64,000 nucleotides of DNA from Neobacillus sp. Marseille-Q6967 (GCF_946151075.1 NZ_OX267715.1:620001-684000); one strand, 5' to 3'; counted from the stretch's first letter, positions 18,058-27,366 are shown. Numbers and translations are program-made. The notes: a model not told the origin generated them from the sequence alone.

Positions 18058-18951
18058 ATGGCTTTTATGAAAGAAAATAAAAAGATGATTTTCATTGTCA
18101 TGATTTTGACAGTGGCACTGGCAGCAGTTCTTAGCTTTGTTGTCGTTCAAGACAACGCAGTTGCAAAAGTAAACGGTGAGTCCATTAGTAAAGATGAGCT
18201 ATACAATGAAATGGCAGAACTTTACGGTGCTTCAACAGTAGAACAGATTATCACAGAGAAAATTATGGCAGCAGAGGCTAAAAACCAAAAAATCTCCATT
18301 TCTGAATCAGAAATAAATACGGAAGTGGATAAGTTAAAAGAATCATATGGAGGAGACGACGTCTTTGAGCAGGTACTCCAAACGAACAATACAACTTTAG
18401 AGCAGGTAAAAAAGGACTTAAAGGATTATTTAATCATACAAAAATTAATGGAACCCTTAATCGAAATCACTGACGAAGAAATGCAGACATATTTCGATGA
18501 AAACAAGGAATCTTTTGCTGAAGCAGAACAGGTAAAAGCAAGTCATATTCTTGTGGAGGATGAGGCGACCGCTATGGAAATTAAAGCGAAACTAGATGCA
18601 GGAGAGGATTTCGCCGAACTGGCAAAGGAATTCTCCACTGATGAAGGTTCAAAGGAAAACGGCGGGGAACTCGAGTTCTTTTCAAAAGGGACGATGGTAG
18701 CAGAATTTGAAGACGTTGCTTTTACACTGCCGGTCAATCAAATTAGTGACCCGGTAAAGTCTGAATATGGGTATCATATTATTAAGGTAGAAGAAAAGAA
18801 GGAAGCAAAAGAGGCAAACTTTGAGGATAGTAAGCAGGAAATAAAAGATGCATTGTTTGAAGAAAAACTTCAGACAGAATATCCAAGCTGGCTTGAAGAA
18901 AAGAAAAAGGATTATGACATTGAAAATTCTTTTGAGAGCACAGTAGGTTAA
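18058..18951 (+). CDS. PrsA-like membrane-anchored peptidyl-prolyl isomerase
   Basis: A 297-residue extracytoplasmic foldase. An N-terminal hydrophobic anchor (residues 11-30) has no lipobox cysteine, unlike PrsA. A SurA_N-like helical region follows, then a parvulin domain at about 160-255 with VKASHILVEDE, FAELAKEFSTDEGSKENGG and EYGYHIIKVEE. It begins 21 nt after htrA, so the two likely form an operon for folding versus degradation of exported proteins. Could be named as a PrsA or YacD homologue; I do not choose between them. Confidence 0.87.
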   Translation: MAFMKENKKMIFIVMILTVALAAVLSFVVVQDNAVAKVNGESISKDELYNEMAELYGASTVEQIITEKIMAAEAKNQKISISESEINTEVDKLKESYGGDDVFEQVLQTNNTTLEQVKKDLKDYLIIQKLMEPLIEITDEEMQTYFDENKESFAEAEQVKASHILVEDEATAMEIKAKLDAGEDFAELAKEFSTDEGSKENGGELEFFSKGTMVAEFEDVAFTLPVNQISDPVKSEYGYHIIKVEEKKEAKEANFEDSKQEIKDALFEEKLQTEYPSWLEEKKKDYDIENSFESTVG

Positions 18952-18976
18952 TCTACTAATCCAAGAGGTGGAAACG

Positions 18977-19390
18977 GTGAATCAGGTCGGAAGATATGCA
19001 TTAAGCAGTGAAGTAGATGATGTTCAACTAATGAAAATGGTGATAGAACTTACCGAGAAAGACAAAATGATCATGTGGTCAGAAGGCTACTTAGACGAGG
19101 TTATCAGCCACCTGCCTATCTATGCACGTGATATTTTGGAAAATCGTAAGAAAAAATGGGAGGACACCACAGCATATTATCAAGATCAGGTAAATGCCAT
19201 TATAGAACAAGAACAGTTTCAGGAGAAATTAAAGGGCGAGCGGAAAGAGTTCGCCCTGTTTGTGATGGATTATTATCCTGAATATCAATCATTATTGTTT
19301 GCTGTATATGATGGGAAATTAAAGGAGAACGATTTCAGGAAATTTGTTTACAGGCGAAGATTTGGGCAGAGAAAAAAATATCTCCATTAA
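18977..19390 (+). CDS. Conserved soluble protein of unknown function
   Basis: A 137-residue charged, mainly helical protein. GTG 18977 is preceded at 5 nt by AGAGGTGG; a GTG at 18968 overlaps that SD. It follows the PrsA-like gene by 25 nt and may be in the same transcript. No signal peptide, membrane segment or metal motif. The C-terminus is very basic (YRRRFGQRKKY). Not recognised. Confidence 0.7.
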   Translation: MNQVGRYALSSEVDDVQLMKMVIELTEKDKMIMWSEGYLDEVISHLPIYARDILENRKKKWEDTTAYYQDQVNAIIEQEQFQEKLKGERKEFALFVMDYYPEYQSLLFAVYDGKLKENDFRKFVYRRRFGQRKKYLH

Positions 19391-19564
19391 CCAACATCCT
19401 TATATGATATAAGGGTGAGGCAGTAATGTTAAAATAGGCTTCCTTTCACAGCATGTTTTTAGAACAAGCTTCCATAAGTAAAAAACGATAATTGCTAAAT
19501 TTAAATCGTCACACTCTATTGTTAACGAATAATATATAGTTGAACACACAATGGGGGTGACAGA

Positions 19565-19993
19565 ATGGCAGTAGTAAAAGCAAGGTCTTCCGATATCGAC
19601 CTATTAGCAAGATTGCTGAGAGCGGAAGCAGAAGGTGAGGGGACACAAGGTATGCTCATGGTTGGGAATGTGGGTATCAACCGGATTCGCGCCAACTGCT
19701 CCGATTTTAAAGGGATACGGACTATTCCGCAAATGGTCTATCAGCCGCATGCATTTGAAGCGACAATAAAAGGTTATTTTTATCAAAGGCCAAGAGAATC
19801 TGAAAGGAGACTTGCCCGCAGAGCTATAGATGGAGAAAGAATATGGCCAGCGAAATATTCACTTTGGTATTTTCGTCCAGAAGGGAATTGCCCGCAAACC
19901 TGGTATGATCAACCATTTGTTTCCAGGTACAAATTACATTGTTTTTATCAGCCAACCGGTGAGGAATGTGAGAATATTTATAATACGTATTAA
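19565..19993 (+). CDS. cwlJ: Spore cortex-lytic hydrolase CwlJ
   Basis: A 142-residue Hydrolase_2 (SleB/CwlJ) protein, the same length as B. subtilis CwlJ. Diagnostic segments: LARLLRAEAEGEGTQGMLMV with the catalytic Glu, VGINRIRANCSDFKGIRTI, WYFRPEGNCP and the C-terminal CENIYNTY. CwlJ is a coat-located enzyme that degrades spore cortex muramic-lactam peptidoglycan during germination, in response to Ca-dipicolinate. It has no signal peptide, as expected for a mother-cell protein. RBS GGGGGTGA precedes the ATG. Strong evidence that the organism forms endospores. No gerQ next to it. Confidence 0.96.
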   Translation: MAVVKARSSDIDLLARLLRAEAEGEGTQGMLMVGNVGINRIRANCSDFKGIRTIPQMVYQPHAFEATIKGYFYQRPRESERRLARRAIDGERIWPAKYSLWYFRPEGNCPQTWYDQPFVSRYKLHCFYQPTGEECENIYNTY

Positions 19994-20001
19994 TATAAGT
20001 A

Positions 20002-20026
20002 GAGCCGCAATTTTGCGGCTCATTTC
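20002..20026 (+). terminator. Terminator after cwlJ
   Basis: GAGCCGCAA-tt-TTGCGGCTC followed by a weak T tract. Confidence 0.6.
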
Positions 20027-20087
20027 ATATTTTCGAGAAGCGAAATATCGATTATAATGAGGAAAGAAAATTAAAGGACGGTATCCT

Positions 20088-21407
20088 ATGAACAATAATG
20101 TCTTCTCACTAAAAAAAGTCTTTTTATTAATAATTGTAACCATTGCAGGCGTTCTGTGGTCCGTCATTTTTCATCAACCGCTTGTGGTCGGATTTATACC
20201 CGGATTCTTACTGCTTGTTTTCCTCGCAAAAGCGAAACATCTCTCAAGCAGACAAATTTTAAAGATAAGCTTAAGAGGTGTATACAAAACAAGGATTGTT
20301 ATCTTAATCCTTTTCTTGGTTAGTTTCCTCCTTCCCTCGTGGTACCTATCAGGAACGATCGACCAGATGGTAAAGGTAGCATTACATTTCATTCTTCCGG
20401 AATATTTTATTAGTATTACGTTCATGATTGCGATGATTTTTTCGATGCTGCTTGGTACAACAGTAGGAACGTTGAGTGCGATTGGCATCCCCATCCTTAG
20501 CACAGCAATGGTCTTAAACCTTCCGGCAGATATTGTAGCAGGTGCACTAATATCAGGTGCATTAGTAGGGGATCGAACTTCCCCTTTCTCAAGCGCACAT
20601 CAGCTTCTGGCACATACAATTGAAGTGCCTGTTAAGCAGCAATGGGGCGCAATGCTGTTAACAACAATGATTGCGGTTGCGATATCTATCGGTTTTTATG
20701 GAACGGCAGACATACTAACTGATGGTCTGATTAGAAATGTAGAACCTATAATCTGGGAAGAACTTACATTAGTTAAATTCATTCCCCCCATCATTTTGGT
20801 TGTATTGGTTCTATTCAGGGTTAGTATTGTCTATTCATTTGCGTCAAGTATTCTAGCAGCGTCACTTATTTCCATCTATAACGGAGTAAGTTTCACAGAA
20901 ATAATCACAGCATTTTGGAATGGAATCGAAGGTCTTGGCGGCGGGTTTGTGCATATGTATGAATTGTTATTATTTTTAGCTCTAGCAGGCGCCTATAATG
21001 GTTTAATTGAGGAAATGAATGTAATACAACCTTATTTAGATAAATGGCTGCAGGACTCTCAGTCATTAACCGGTGATACCATGAAAACACTATCAGCTAC
21101 ATTGATCATCAGCCTGATAGCGGCAAATCAAACACTTCCGATTATTTTAACAGGGAGGAGTTTCCTGCCTCACTGGTCCAATAAGTATGGAAAAGAAGAA
21201 TTATCAAGAGTTATGGGGGATACAACCATGCTTTTCCCAGGTATGATTCCATGGAGTGTACTCACCATTATGTGCAGCACGATAGTGGGAATCCCTCTAA
21301 TTGAGTATTTACCTTATGCGATATTTTTATGGATTTTACCTTTATTAACAATCCTTATATCGCTGGTTAAACATTCGCGAAGTGGCAATAAAGCAGCAGC
21401 TGCATGA
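20088..21407 (+). CDS. NhaC-family Na+/H+ antiporter
   Basis: A 439-residue integral membrane protein with about 11 hydrophobic segments. The motifs ALISGALVGDRTSPFSSAHQ and the symmetric GDTTMLFPGMIPWS are the paired ion-binding loops of the NhaC/ArsB-type antiporters. NhaC proteins exchange external protons for internal Na+ (some take up malate with Na+/lactate exchange, MleN). Substrate cannot be settled by sequence. Monocistronic, with a clear terminator. Confidence 0.88.
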   Translation: MNNNVFSLKKVFLLIIVTIAGVLWSVIFHQPLVVGFIPGFLLLVFLAKAKHLSSRQILKISLRGVYKTRIVILILFLVSFLLPSWYLSGTIDQMVKVALHFILPEYFISITFMIAMIFSMLLGTTVGTLSAIGIPILSTAMVLNLPADIVAGALISGALVGDRTSPFSSAHQLLAHTIEVPVKQQWGAMLLTTMIAVAISIGFYGTADILTDGLIRNVEPIIWEELTLVKFIPPIILVVLVLFRVSIVYSFASSILAASLISIYNGVSFTEIITAFWNGIEGLGGGFVHMYELLLFLALAGAYNGLIEEMNVIQPYLDKWLQDSQSLTGDTMKTLSATLIISLIAANQTLPIILTGRSFLPHWSNKYGKEELSRVMGDTTMLFPGMIPWSVLTIMCSTIVGIPLIEYLPYAIFLWILPLLTILISLVKHSRSGNKAAAA

Positions 21408-21434
21408 GGACGGAGTGGTTTCACTCCGTCTTTT
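21408..21434 (+). terminator. Terminator after nhaC-type gene
   Basis: GACGGAGTG-gttt-CACTCCGTC-TTTT. Confidence 0.85.
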
Positions 21435-21521
21435 CTATTTGCCTGTCTACAATCCTTTCGAATGTTGTCCCATTCTTGCACATATAAGTGTTAATAGAGA
21501 TTTGGGACAAGGGATGAGAAC

Positions 21522-22097
21522 ATGCTAAAAAAAATGATGATAATCCTAATTGGAAGTACGGCAATCGGTATTGGCATTAACGGCTTTATATTCCCTTTTC
21601 ATTTGATGAATGGCGGAATGTTTGGGATTAGTCTGCTATTAAACTATTTATGGGGATTAAAAATCGGGCTTATGTTTATCTGTTTAAATATCCCGGTTTA
21701 TCTTTATGCATTAAAAGCGGACCCGGATTATTTTTTCTATGGCGTGATTGGTGCCTTTTCTTCAGGAATGATGATTGAATTATTAGTGCCGTTGAGGGAT
21801 GTTTTTCATTTGTCAATTATAAGCAGTGTGATTTTAGGAGGTTCTTTAGTGGGTATTGGGGTTGGGGTGATGCTAAGAAATCATATTAGTCCCGGCGGTA
21901 TGGACCTGCTGGCCCTTCTCATCGCTAAATGGACAAAGGTGAATGTAGGAATGATTGCATTTGCGATGGATACTGTCATTATTCTTTCGGCCCTATTTAT
22001 TCTACATGAACCAAGATTACTCTATTCTTTGTTAATTATCTCGATTATCGGCATGCTCGCGACCGCTATTACTTCCTATGCTGAAAAGAAAGTATGA
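21522..22097 (+). CDS. YitT family membrane protein without DUF2179
   Basis: A 191-residue protein with five membrane segments. It shares with the protein at 828 the core FPFHLMNGGMFGISLLLNYL and RNHISPGGMDLLA, but stops after the membrane region, so the soluble DUF2179 domain is absent. The last codons overlap an upstream in-frame extension of the mug gene. Function unknown. Natural short members of the family exist, so this need not be a truncation. Confidence 0.82.
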   Translation: MLKKMMIILIGSTAIGIGINGFIFPFHLMNGGMFGISLLLNYLWGLKIGLMFICLNIPVYLYALKADPDYFFYGVIGAFSSGMMIELLVPLRDVFHLSIISSVILGGSLVGIGVGVMLRNHISPGGMDLLALLIAKWTKVNVGMIAFAMDTVIILSALFILHEPRLLYSLLIISIIGMLATAITSYAEKKV

Positions 22098-22155
22098 AAA
22101 GTTTCATTTGTTTTGTAAAATGGAGAGTAGAAACTTTAAGAATAGAGGGGCTTTC

Positions 22156-22659
22156 TTGAAGAGGGTAAAGGACCATTTAAAAGAGAATCTAAATGTTTTG
22201 TTTGTCGGTTTTAATCCAAGTATTCGTTCTAGTGAAACAGGACACCATTTCGCGAATCCCAATAACCGCTTTTGGAAGATCCTTTATGAGGCCGGATTAA
22301 CTCCCCGTAAGTTTGATGCTTTTGAAGATCATAAGCTTTTAGAAATAGACATGGGGATTACGAATATTGTCGCAAGACCCACCAAGGCAGCAGACGAAAT
22401 CACGAAGGAGGAGTACCGAGAAGGAAAAGAAATTCTTCGTGGGAAAATTGAGAGATTAAAGCCAAAAGTAGTCTGTTTTGTTGGAAAAGGGGTTTATCAA
22501 GAATACAGCGGACGAAAAACTGCCCCGTGGGGGATACAGGAAGAGTCTGTCGTACCGGGGACAATCGACTTCGTCGCCCCATCTTCGAGCGGATTGGTTA
22601 GAATGAAACTGGATGAAATTGTTGAAATCTATTCCAGGCTCGCTGAAATATTAAAATAA
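22156..22659 (+). CDS. mug: Mug/TDG-type mismatch-specific uracil-DNA glycosylase
   Basis: About 168 residues from TTG 22156 (AGAGGGG 5 nt upstream), matching the usual Mug length. The open frame extends upstream to 22078, but without a ribosome site. LFVGFNPSIRSSETGHHFANP corresponds to the Mug active-site GxNPG region and pyrimidine pocket; RFWKIL and VAPSSSGL correspond to the helix-intercalation and second active-site motif (NPSGL in E. coli). The enzyme removes U or related bases opposite G in double-stranded DNA. Confidence 0.88.
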   Translation: MKRVKDHLKENLNVLFVGFNPSIRSSETGHHFANPNNRFWKILYEAGLTPRKFDAFEDHKLLEIDMGITNIVARPTKAADEITKEEYREGKEILRGKIERLKPKVVCFVGKGVYQEYSGRKTAPWGIQEESVVPGTIDFVAPSSSGLVRMKLDEIVEIYSRLAEILK

Positions 22660-22723
22660 AGACTAGGATTAGGGTAGTAGAGGCAGGCGATCAGTACCCG
22701 AAAGCCGGGGAAAATTGTGTGTA

Positions 22724-22908
22724 TGATCACTGAAAGGGAAGCTTAATGACCGTAAGTTAGGAAAAAAGTTAGGATGGTCACTGAGAAAGGTGCTCAGTGA
22801 CCCGTAACTCTGGGATAAATATGTGAAGGTCACTGAAACATTCGGGTCAAAGCAGGCCCTCTGTATTGCCCTATTTAAGGGATTAATGAGCATTTGGGTC
22901 AAAGCAGG
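22724..22908. repeat. Cluster of short intergenic repeats
   Basis: GGTCACTGA-type units occur at 22724 (GATCACTGA), 22776 and 22828. The middle one forms a perfect 10-bp stem GGTCACTGAG/CTCAGTGACC (22776-22802). GGGTCAAAGCAGG occurs twice, at 22844 and 22896. No coding potential seen. This fills the gap between mug and sqhC. Confidence 0.65.
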
Positions 22909-22940
22909 TTGTTCTCTGTATAGTGATATACAAGCAATCA

Positions 22941-24806
22941 TTATTTCTCATACTTGTTTCGATAATGGGCGAGGGCTAGTAGCGGAAATATATAGCGGTA
23001 GCTATGGTAATGGATATAAAAAGCGCCCGCCATTCCTTGCCCTTTTGGATATGATGTAGTCCAATCCTCTTTATCGAGCCCATTTAATAAAAAATGAATT
23101 CCATTCTGAATGTCCCGGCCAGGGCGGTCTGTTACTGCAATTAACGCATCCAATGCCCAGGCAGTATGAGTAAGTGTGCTCTCCTGGAGTGGGATATACG
23201 TGTTTTTACTATCGCTATAACAGGATTCCCCCCAACCGCCATCTTGGTTTTGAATACTCCGCAGCCATTTAGCAGCCTTTTGAATAGCCGGATGACTCGC
23301 AGGCAGCCCGGCTGCAAGGAGCCCCGTTATCGCTGCCCACGTACCGTAAATGTAACAAATACCCCATCTCCCATACCAAGAACCATCATCTCTTTGATCG
23401 TTTAAAAGCCAGTTCACACCTTTTTTCATAGCTGTATGATCATTGGTTAAATTAGTGTAATTTCCAAGAAATTCCAATGTCCGACCTGTAATATCAGCGC
23501 ATGAGGGATCAGTTAGAATGAACTCTCCTTTTTCGACTGGAAGAAACTCGAATAGCTTGGAATCGGTATTTTTTTCAAAAGCGGGCCAGCCGCCATCATC
23601 ATTTTGCATGGTTAATACCCAGTTAACCCCCCGGTCCCAGGCATGGCGTTCGGCTGCCGCGATCCGTGAAATCGACCTTAGTGATGCAGTGGTATCGTCC
23701 ACATCGGGATTCATCGTATTAATATGGGAAAATCCCCATCCTCCCGGTAAACTATCCGGATTTTGAATCACCCAATCTCCAAACTTATGATGCTGTCGAT
23801 TTAATAGATAACGGTTAGCCCTTATCACCATTTCATCTTCATGAGACACTCCAGCTTCTTGAAGTGCATATCCAATCAAGGAGGTGTTCCAGACATTTGC
23901 TGTTGTGTACTGCATATGAGGATGGCCGCTAATCGTGCTTTTCATGTCTAGAAGTCCGTTCACAGCCTTGGTAATAACCGGATCGGTCTTTTTATATCCT
24001 AGTGACAGAAGAGCAAAAATCATAAGAAAGGTCGAACTATAATAACTATAAAAAGTTCCATCCGGTTCTAAATGGTCGAGCATATATTTTTTTGCCCTCT
24101 CCAATGCAAGCTTATGGAGCTTTTCGGGTAACCCAATTAACCTTTTTACTCCGTCCTCAATAAAAGATAACAAGGAGCGCATTTCTTTCGACCGTATCCA
24201 AGAAATCTCTTTCTCCCCTCTTACATGCAAATCAGACAAGGAGGGGCTTTTTTTCGTTTTAATCGAAAATTTTTTATCTGCTAAAATCATAATCGGTGTG
24301 AGGTTGGCTCTCCCATAAACAGAAAAGGAATAAAAATTAATCGGAAAGAACAGTGGTAAGAGAATGACCTCGACAGGAATAGGTGAACCTGCAGGCCATT
24401 TATATTGGCCAGTTAGTGACAGCATCACCTTTGTAAACATGTTGCTTTCGTCTAAACCTCCATTCGCTAAAATGAATTTTTTGGCCAGCCGAAGTCTTTT
24501 ATCCTTTTTGTCATAATAACCCGAGTAAAGGAGAGCGTAGTAGGCTTCTACGGTTGCCGTGAGATTTCCTTCCCCTTCATCATAAAATAACTTCCAAGCT
24601 CCATTCTCTTCTTGCTTACTTAAGAGGCGTGCAGCAAGGCCCTGAATTAATTCTTCATCATTTAATTCCAATGTCCGTAATAAAATGATCATATAAGCAT
24701 CTGTAGAAATTCCTGTTTCAAACGCATAATTCCATGAGCCATCGGGAGATTGATCCTTTCGTAACTTTTCAATAATCCACTCGATACCTTTACTTGTTGT
24801 TTTCAT
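22941..24806 (-). CDS. sqhC: Squalene-hopene / tetraprenyl-curcumene cyclase
   Basis: A 621-residue triterpene cyclase. The protonating DxDD motif is present as NPDVDDTTASLR, and QW repeats are visible (QNDDGGWPAFE, QDGGWGESCY, QRDDGSWYGRW). In B. subtilis the homologue SqhC (TC) cyclises tetraprenyl-beta-curcumene to sesquarterpenes (sporulenols, baciterpenols) of the spore membrane; in other bacteria the family makes hopene. Length is close to the B. subtilis enzyme (about 630), so a sporulene role is likely. Transcribed alone, divergent from the yppC-like gene. No squalene synthase genes nearby. Confidence 0.93.
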   Translation of the reverse strand: MKTTSKGIEWIIEKLRKDQSPDGSWNYAFETGISTDAYMIILLRTLELNDEELIQGLAARLLSKQEENGAWKLFYDEGEGNLTATVEAYYALLYSGYYDKKDKRLRLAKKFILANGGLDESNMFTKVMLSLTGQYKWPAGSPIPVEVILLPLFFPINFYSFSVYGRANLTPIMILADKKFSIKTKKSPSLSDLHVRGEKEISWIRSKEMRSLLSFIEDGVKRLIGLPEKLHKLALERAKKYMLDHLEPDGTFYSYYSSTFLMIFALLSLGYKKTDPVITKAVNGLLDMKSTISGHPHMQYTTANVWNTSLIGYALQEAGVSHEDEMVIRANRYLLNRQHHKFGDWVIQNPDSLPGGWGFSHINTMNPDVDDTTASLRSISRIAAAERHAWDRGVNWVLTMQNDDGGWPAFEKNTDSKLFEFLPVEKGEFILTDPSCADITGRTLEFLGNYTNLTNDHTAMKKGVNWLLNDQRDDGSWYGRWGICYIYGTWAAITGLLAAGLPASHPAIQKAAKWLRSIQNQDGGWGESCYSDSKNTYIPLQESTLTHTAWALDALIAVTDRPGRDIQNGIHFLLNGLDKEDWTTSYPKGQGMAGAFYIHYHSYRYIFPLLALAHYRNKYEK

Positions 24807-24877
24807 TGCAGGCGCTCAATCCTCTCCCAGTTTAGTTATTCATATTCATACATATTCCTTTAGGGCTAGGAGAATAC

Positions 24878-26011
24878 GTGAGGAGGGGAGCTGCTATATT
24901 TTTTATTCGAAATCGACATCTATCAGCTATTGACATGATTAAAGAGGAGTTAAAACAGAAAAAGAAAAAAACGGTAAAAAATCTAACAAAGGAAGAAATA
25001 GAACTAATCGAACGAATTCATCAAGAAACGAAGAATCTAAACCTGAACAATGTGACAAGAACAAAAGCTTATTTTGATTTTTATCAAAAACACCCCTCTA
25101 TTCATTGGGCCTTTTTAGGACATATGGTATCTAGAAACGGCGGCTGGAATATGACCGATTTAAAGGGAGATCATCTGACAAGGTTACTTTCAAAGAGTGA
25201 AAGAAATGATTATTTTATCTTTCTAGAACGGGGGAATTGGTTAATATTTCAGGATGCTTATCCACAATTTTTACTCTATGAAGAGAGTTTAAAAAGAAAT
25301 CAACCGTTGTTTTATTTACTAGCTCACATGAATATCTCCACCTTTATGGAAACGATTTGGAATTACTTTTGGAGGAACGGGGAACCTGCTATCCTTACAA
25401 TCGGCTTAATTATTAATGAACAAAGTTATTTGGAGCAGAGAATGATCCAAAACCCTGTTTACCAAACAAAGGTTTTGAACACGTTAGAGTTTAAGCTGCA
25501 GGATCTTCTTTCTTTTAACCATATTTTGTTTCCTTATCGAAAAAAGCAATTAATAGGTTTAACCCTTCATCAGTTTGGTTCTTTAGATGAACGGATAAGA
25601 TTGGGAAAACGATTATATTCTTTGCTTTTTCAGAATAAAGATAGATTAAAACAAGCAGTGGAATGGGCAATACATCATCCGCATACGGGGTCCAGAAAAG
25701 ATTATTGGCCGCATATTTTTAATAATATCAACGAAGGGATTCCTGGAATTGCTTATCAACTAAGGCTCCAATCCTGCAAACTTAGGTGGGGGGCAAGGAG
25801 AATCTACAGTCCAGATCTGAATTCTGCTTGGAAAAATGTCCAACATCATGAAGCGGAAAAGGGAGATTGGTTCAAACATGATCAAATAGCGGATTATCTC
25901 TCGGAACAGAAGGAATCGATTAACGGGGAGATTGAATATGAATACTGCAAAACACTTGAAAGACTTGAACTTGCAGCTTTTGCGAAAAAAGTCATTTCTA
26001 TCTTGGATTAA
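24878..26011 (+). CDS. yppC: DUF2515 (YppC-like) protein
   Basis: A 377-residue soluble protein. NNVTRTKAYFDFYQKHPSIH, WAFLGHMVSRNGGWNMTDLK and LFLERGNWLIFQDAYPQ-type segments are as I remember for Bacillus YppC (DUF2515), function unknown. The start is uncertain: GTG 24878 overlaps the AGGAGGGG that would be its own SD, and the first 19 residues look unlike the family; ATG 24935 is an alternative. The stop lies inside the next gene (74-bp overlap), pointing to coupled translation. Confidence 0.65.
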   Translation: MRRGAAIFFIRNRHLSAIDMIKEELKQKKKKTVKNLTKEEIELIERIHQETKNLNLNNVTRTKAYFDFYQKHPSIHWAFLGHMVSRNGGWNMTDLKGDHLTRLLSKSERNDYFIFLERGNWLIFQDAYPQFLLYEESLKRNQPLFYLLAHMNISTFMETIWNYFWRNGEPAILTIGLIINEQSYLEQRMIQNPVYQTKVLNTLEFKLQDLLSFNHILFPYRKKQLIGLTLHQFGSLDERIRLGKRLYSLLFQNKDRLKQAVEWAIHHPHTGSRKDYWPHIFNNINEGIPGIAYQLRLQSCKLRWGARRIYSPDLNSAWKNVQHHEAEKGDWFKHDQIADYLSEQKESINGEIEYEYCKTLERLELAAFAKKVISILD

Positions 26012-26387
26012 AGAATTTGCACCTGCCGTGATATTGGCAAGTTTGCTTGGTACTTATTTGGATTTATTATTTGTGGGAAAAAACCTGTACACATTCCCGC
26101 ACCGGCCTTTTCCCGAAGTGTTCTCAGTTAATATTGCGTTTACACTGATGGGACTGCCTATTATGATCTTTTTTTATCTTTATGTAATGAAACAGCTTAA
26201 CATATGGGGGAAAATCGGGGTTACGCTTTTTATAAGTTTAACAATGCCCGTTTTTGAACGGTTCTCTGAATTGCTGGGTTTTTTTAAGCATTCAGATGAT
26301 TGGGAGCATATATATACTTTCTTTGGTTATTTTGTATTCTTAACGATTATTTATCAGTTTTATCATTGGACTAACAATAGAAAGTAA
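25938..26387 (+). CDS. Small integral membrane protein (CBO0543-like)
   Basis: A 149-residue protein with four or five membrane segments starting near residue 22. ATG 25938 follows GGGGAG by 7 nt, inside the 3' end of the yppC-like gene. The layout (short protein, hydrophobic segments ending in FYHWT) resembles the CBO0543 family of spore-former membrane proteins; two clearer relatives are at 44725 and 50457. Function unknown. Confidence 0.65.
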   Translation: MNTAKHLKDLNLQLLRKKSFLSWIKEFAPAVILASLLGTYLDLLFVGKNLYTFPHRPFPEVFSVNIAFTLMGLPIMIFFYLYVMKQLNIWGKIGVTLFISLTMPVFERFSELLGFFKHSDDWEHIYTFFGYFVFLTIIYQFYHWTNNRK

Positions 26388-26416
26388 AACAGCCAAGACC
26401 GGAGTCTTGGCTGTTT
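26387..26416 (+). terminator. Terminator-like hairpin
   Basis: AAACAGCCAAGAC-cgga-GTCTTGGCTGTTT, a 13-bp perfect stem right after the stop codon; T tract short. Confidence 0.7.
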
Positions 26417-26441
26417 GCAATGCCGCGTTATCGACATTACG

Positions 26442-26502
26442 TACCCCTTCCGTCCGTACAGTGGTTAAGTGTCCCGCAACAAGCGAATGTTCGGAAGGGG
26501 TA
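26442..26502. repeat. 11-bp inverted repeat with 39-nt spacer
   Basis: TACCCCTTCCG (26442) and CGGAAGGGGTA (26492), just before the ppiB-recombinase segment. No matching sequence seen at the far end of that segment. Confidence 0.5.
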
Positions 26503-26606
26503 AGGTTATTTTAACACAAATTGTACGAATTAAACCATCCAACTTTATTTTCCAATTTAAAAAGTGTATGATAAGGAGGAATTTTTACATAAAGGAGATG
26601 TTTTTT

Positions 26607-27047
26607 GTGGCTAAAAAAGGATACATAGTAATGGAAAACGGCGAAAAAATGGAGCTTGAATTTTACCCTAATGAAGCTCCAAACACAGTAGCTAACTTTG
26701 AGAAATTGGCTAATGAGGGCTTTTATGATGGAGTAATTTTTCACAGAGTAATCCCAGGCTTTGTTTCACAAGGGGGAGATCCTACTGGAACAGGGATGGG
26801 TGGTAGTGGAACTACTATCAAATGTGAGACTCAAGGCAATCCTCATAAGCATGTAGCAGGTGCTTTATCAATGGCTCATGCAGGTAGAGATACAGGCTCA
26901 TCACAGTTTTTTATTGTTCATGAGCCACAGCCTCATTTAAATGGAGTTCATACTGTTTTTGGCAAAGTTACATCAGGTCTAGAAACAGCTTTAAACATGA
27001 AAAATGGTGACAAGATGCAAGAGGTAAGAGTATTTGATGAGGAGTAA
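26607..27047 (+). CDS. ppiB: Cyclophilin-type peptidyl-prolyl cis-trans isomerase
   Basis: A 146-residue cytoplasmic cyclophilin close in length to B. subtilis Ppi[22 protein letters not shown] contains the catalytic Arg and Phe; [19 protein letters not shown] and [13 protein letters not shown] complete the active site. I use GTG 26607 (AGGAG 9 nt upstream) although the frame is open to 26469; the extension is not cyclophilin-like. It lies between a terminator and the recombinase, and could be either the resident copy or cargo. Confidence 0.93.
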   Translation: MAKKGYIVMENGEKMELEFYPNEAPNTVANFEKLANEGFYDGVIFHRVIPGFVSQGGDPTGTGMGGSGTTIKCETQGNPHKHVAGALSMAHAGRDTGSSQFFIVHEPQPHLNGVHTVFGKVTSGLETALNMKNGDKMQEVRVFDEE

Positions 27048-27056
27048 TCCTCAGTA

Positions 27057-27085
27057 GAGAGAGCAGCAACATGCTCTCTTTTTTT
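27057..27085 (+). terminator. Terminator after ppiB
   Basis: AGAGAGCA/TGCTCTCT stem followed by TTTTTTT. Confidence 0.8.
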
Positions 27086-27115
27086 ATTGGCTCTGTTAAT
27101 AAACTATGCTGATAT

Positions 27116-27169
27116 TTGTCCTCCTGTCCACTAGGTGTTATAATCAATATAAATACGAACAAATGTACG
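27116..27169 (+). promoter_or_regulatory. Promoter with LexA-like box before the serine recombinase
   Basis: TTGTCC, 17-nt spacer, TATAAT (27139-27144), then CGAACAAATGTACG at 27156-27169, one base from the Gram-positive SOS box form CGAAC-N4-GTTCG. The box overlaps the expected start of transcription. About 190 nt of leader follow before the recombinase; I see no gene in them. Confidence 0.5.
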
Positions 27170-27366
27170 CAATGTTTTTTAGTGAGTACCAAATGTCCCC
27201 GTAATTTCCATCCAGACATTTCTACATTAGACAAGCAACATTTAAGAACGCATATATTTTACATTACAACGAATTACATTCCCTTGAATAGTTACCCTAT
27301 GTTCTTTTTGATCAAATCAATCTCAGATAACAACATAAATAATTAAGCTGAGAGAGGGGAATACAT

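Noticed and set aside
22660-22940. CRISPR array
   Set aside because: Repeat units differ in length and spacing, there are only two or three of each, and no cas genes are nearby.
26469-26606. 46-codon N-terminal extension of PpiB
   Set aside because: The extension is not cyclophilin-like and lacks a ribosome site; GTG 26607 with AGGAG gives the usual length.
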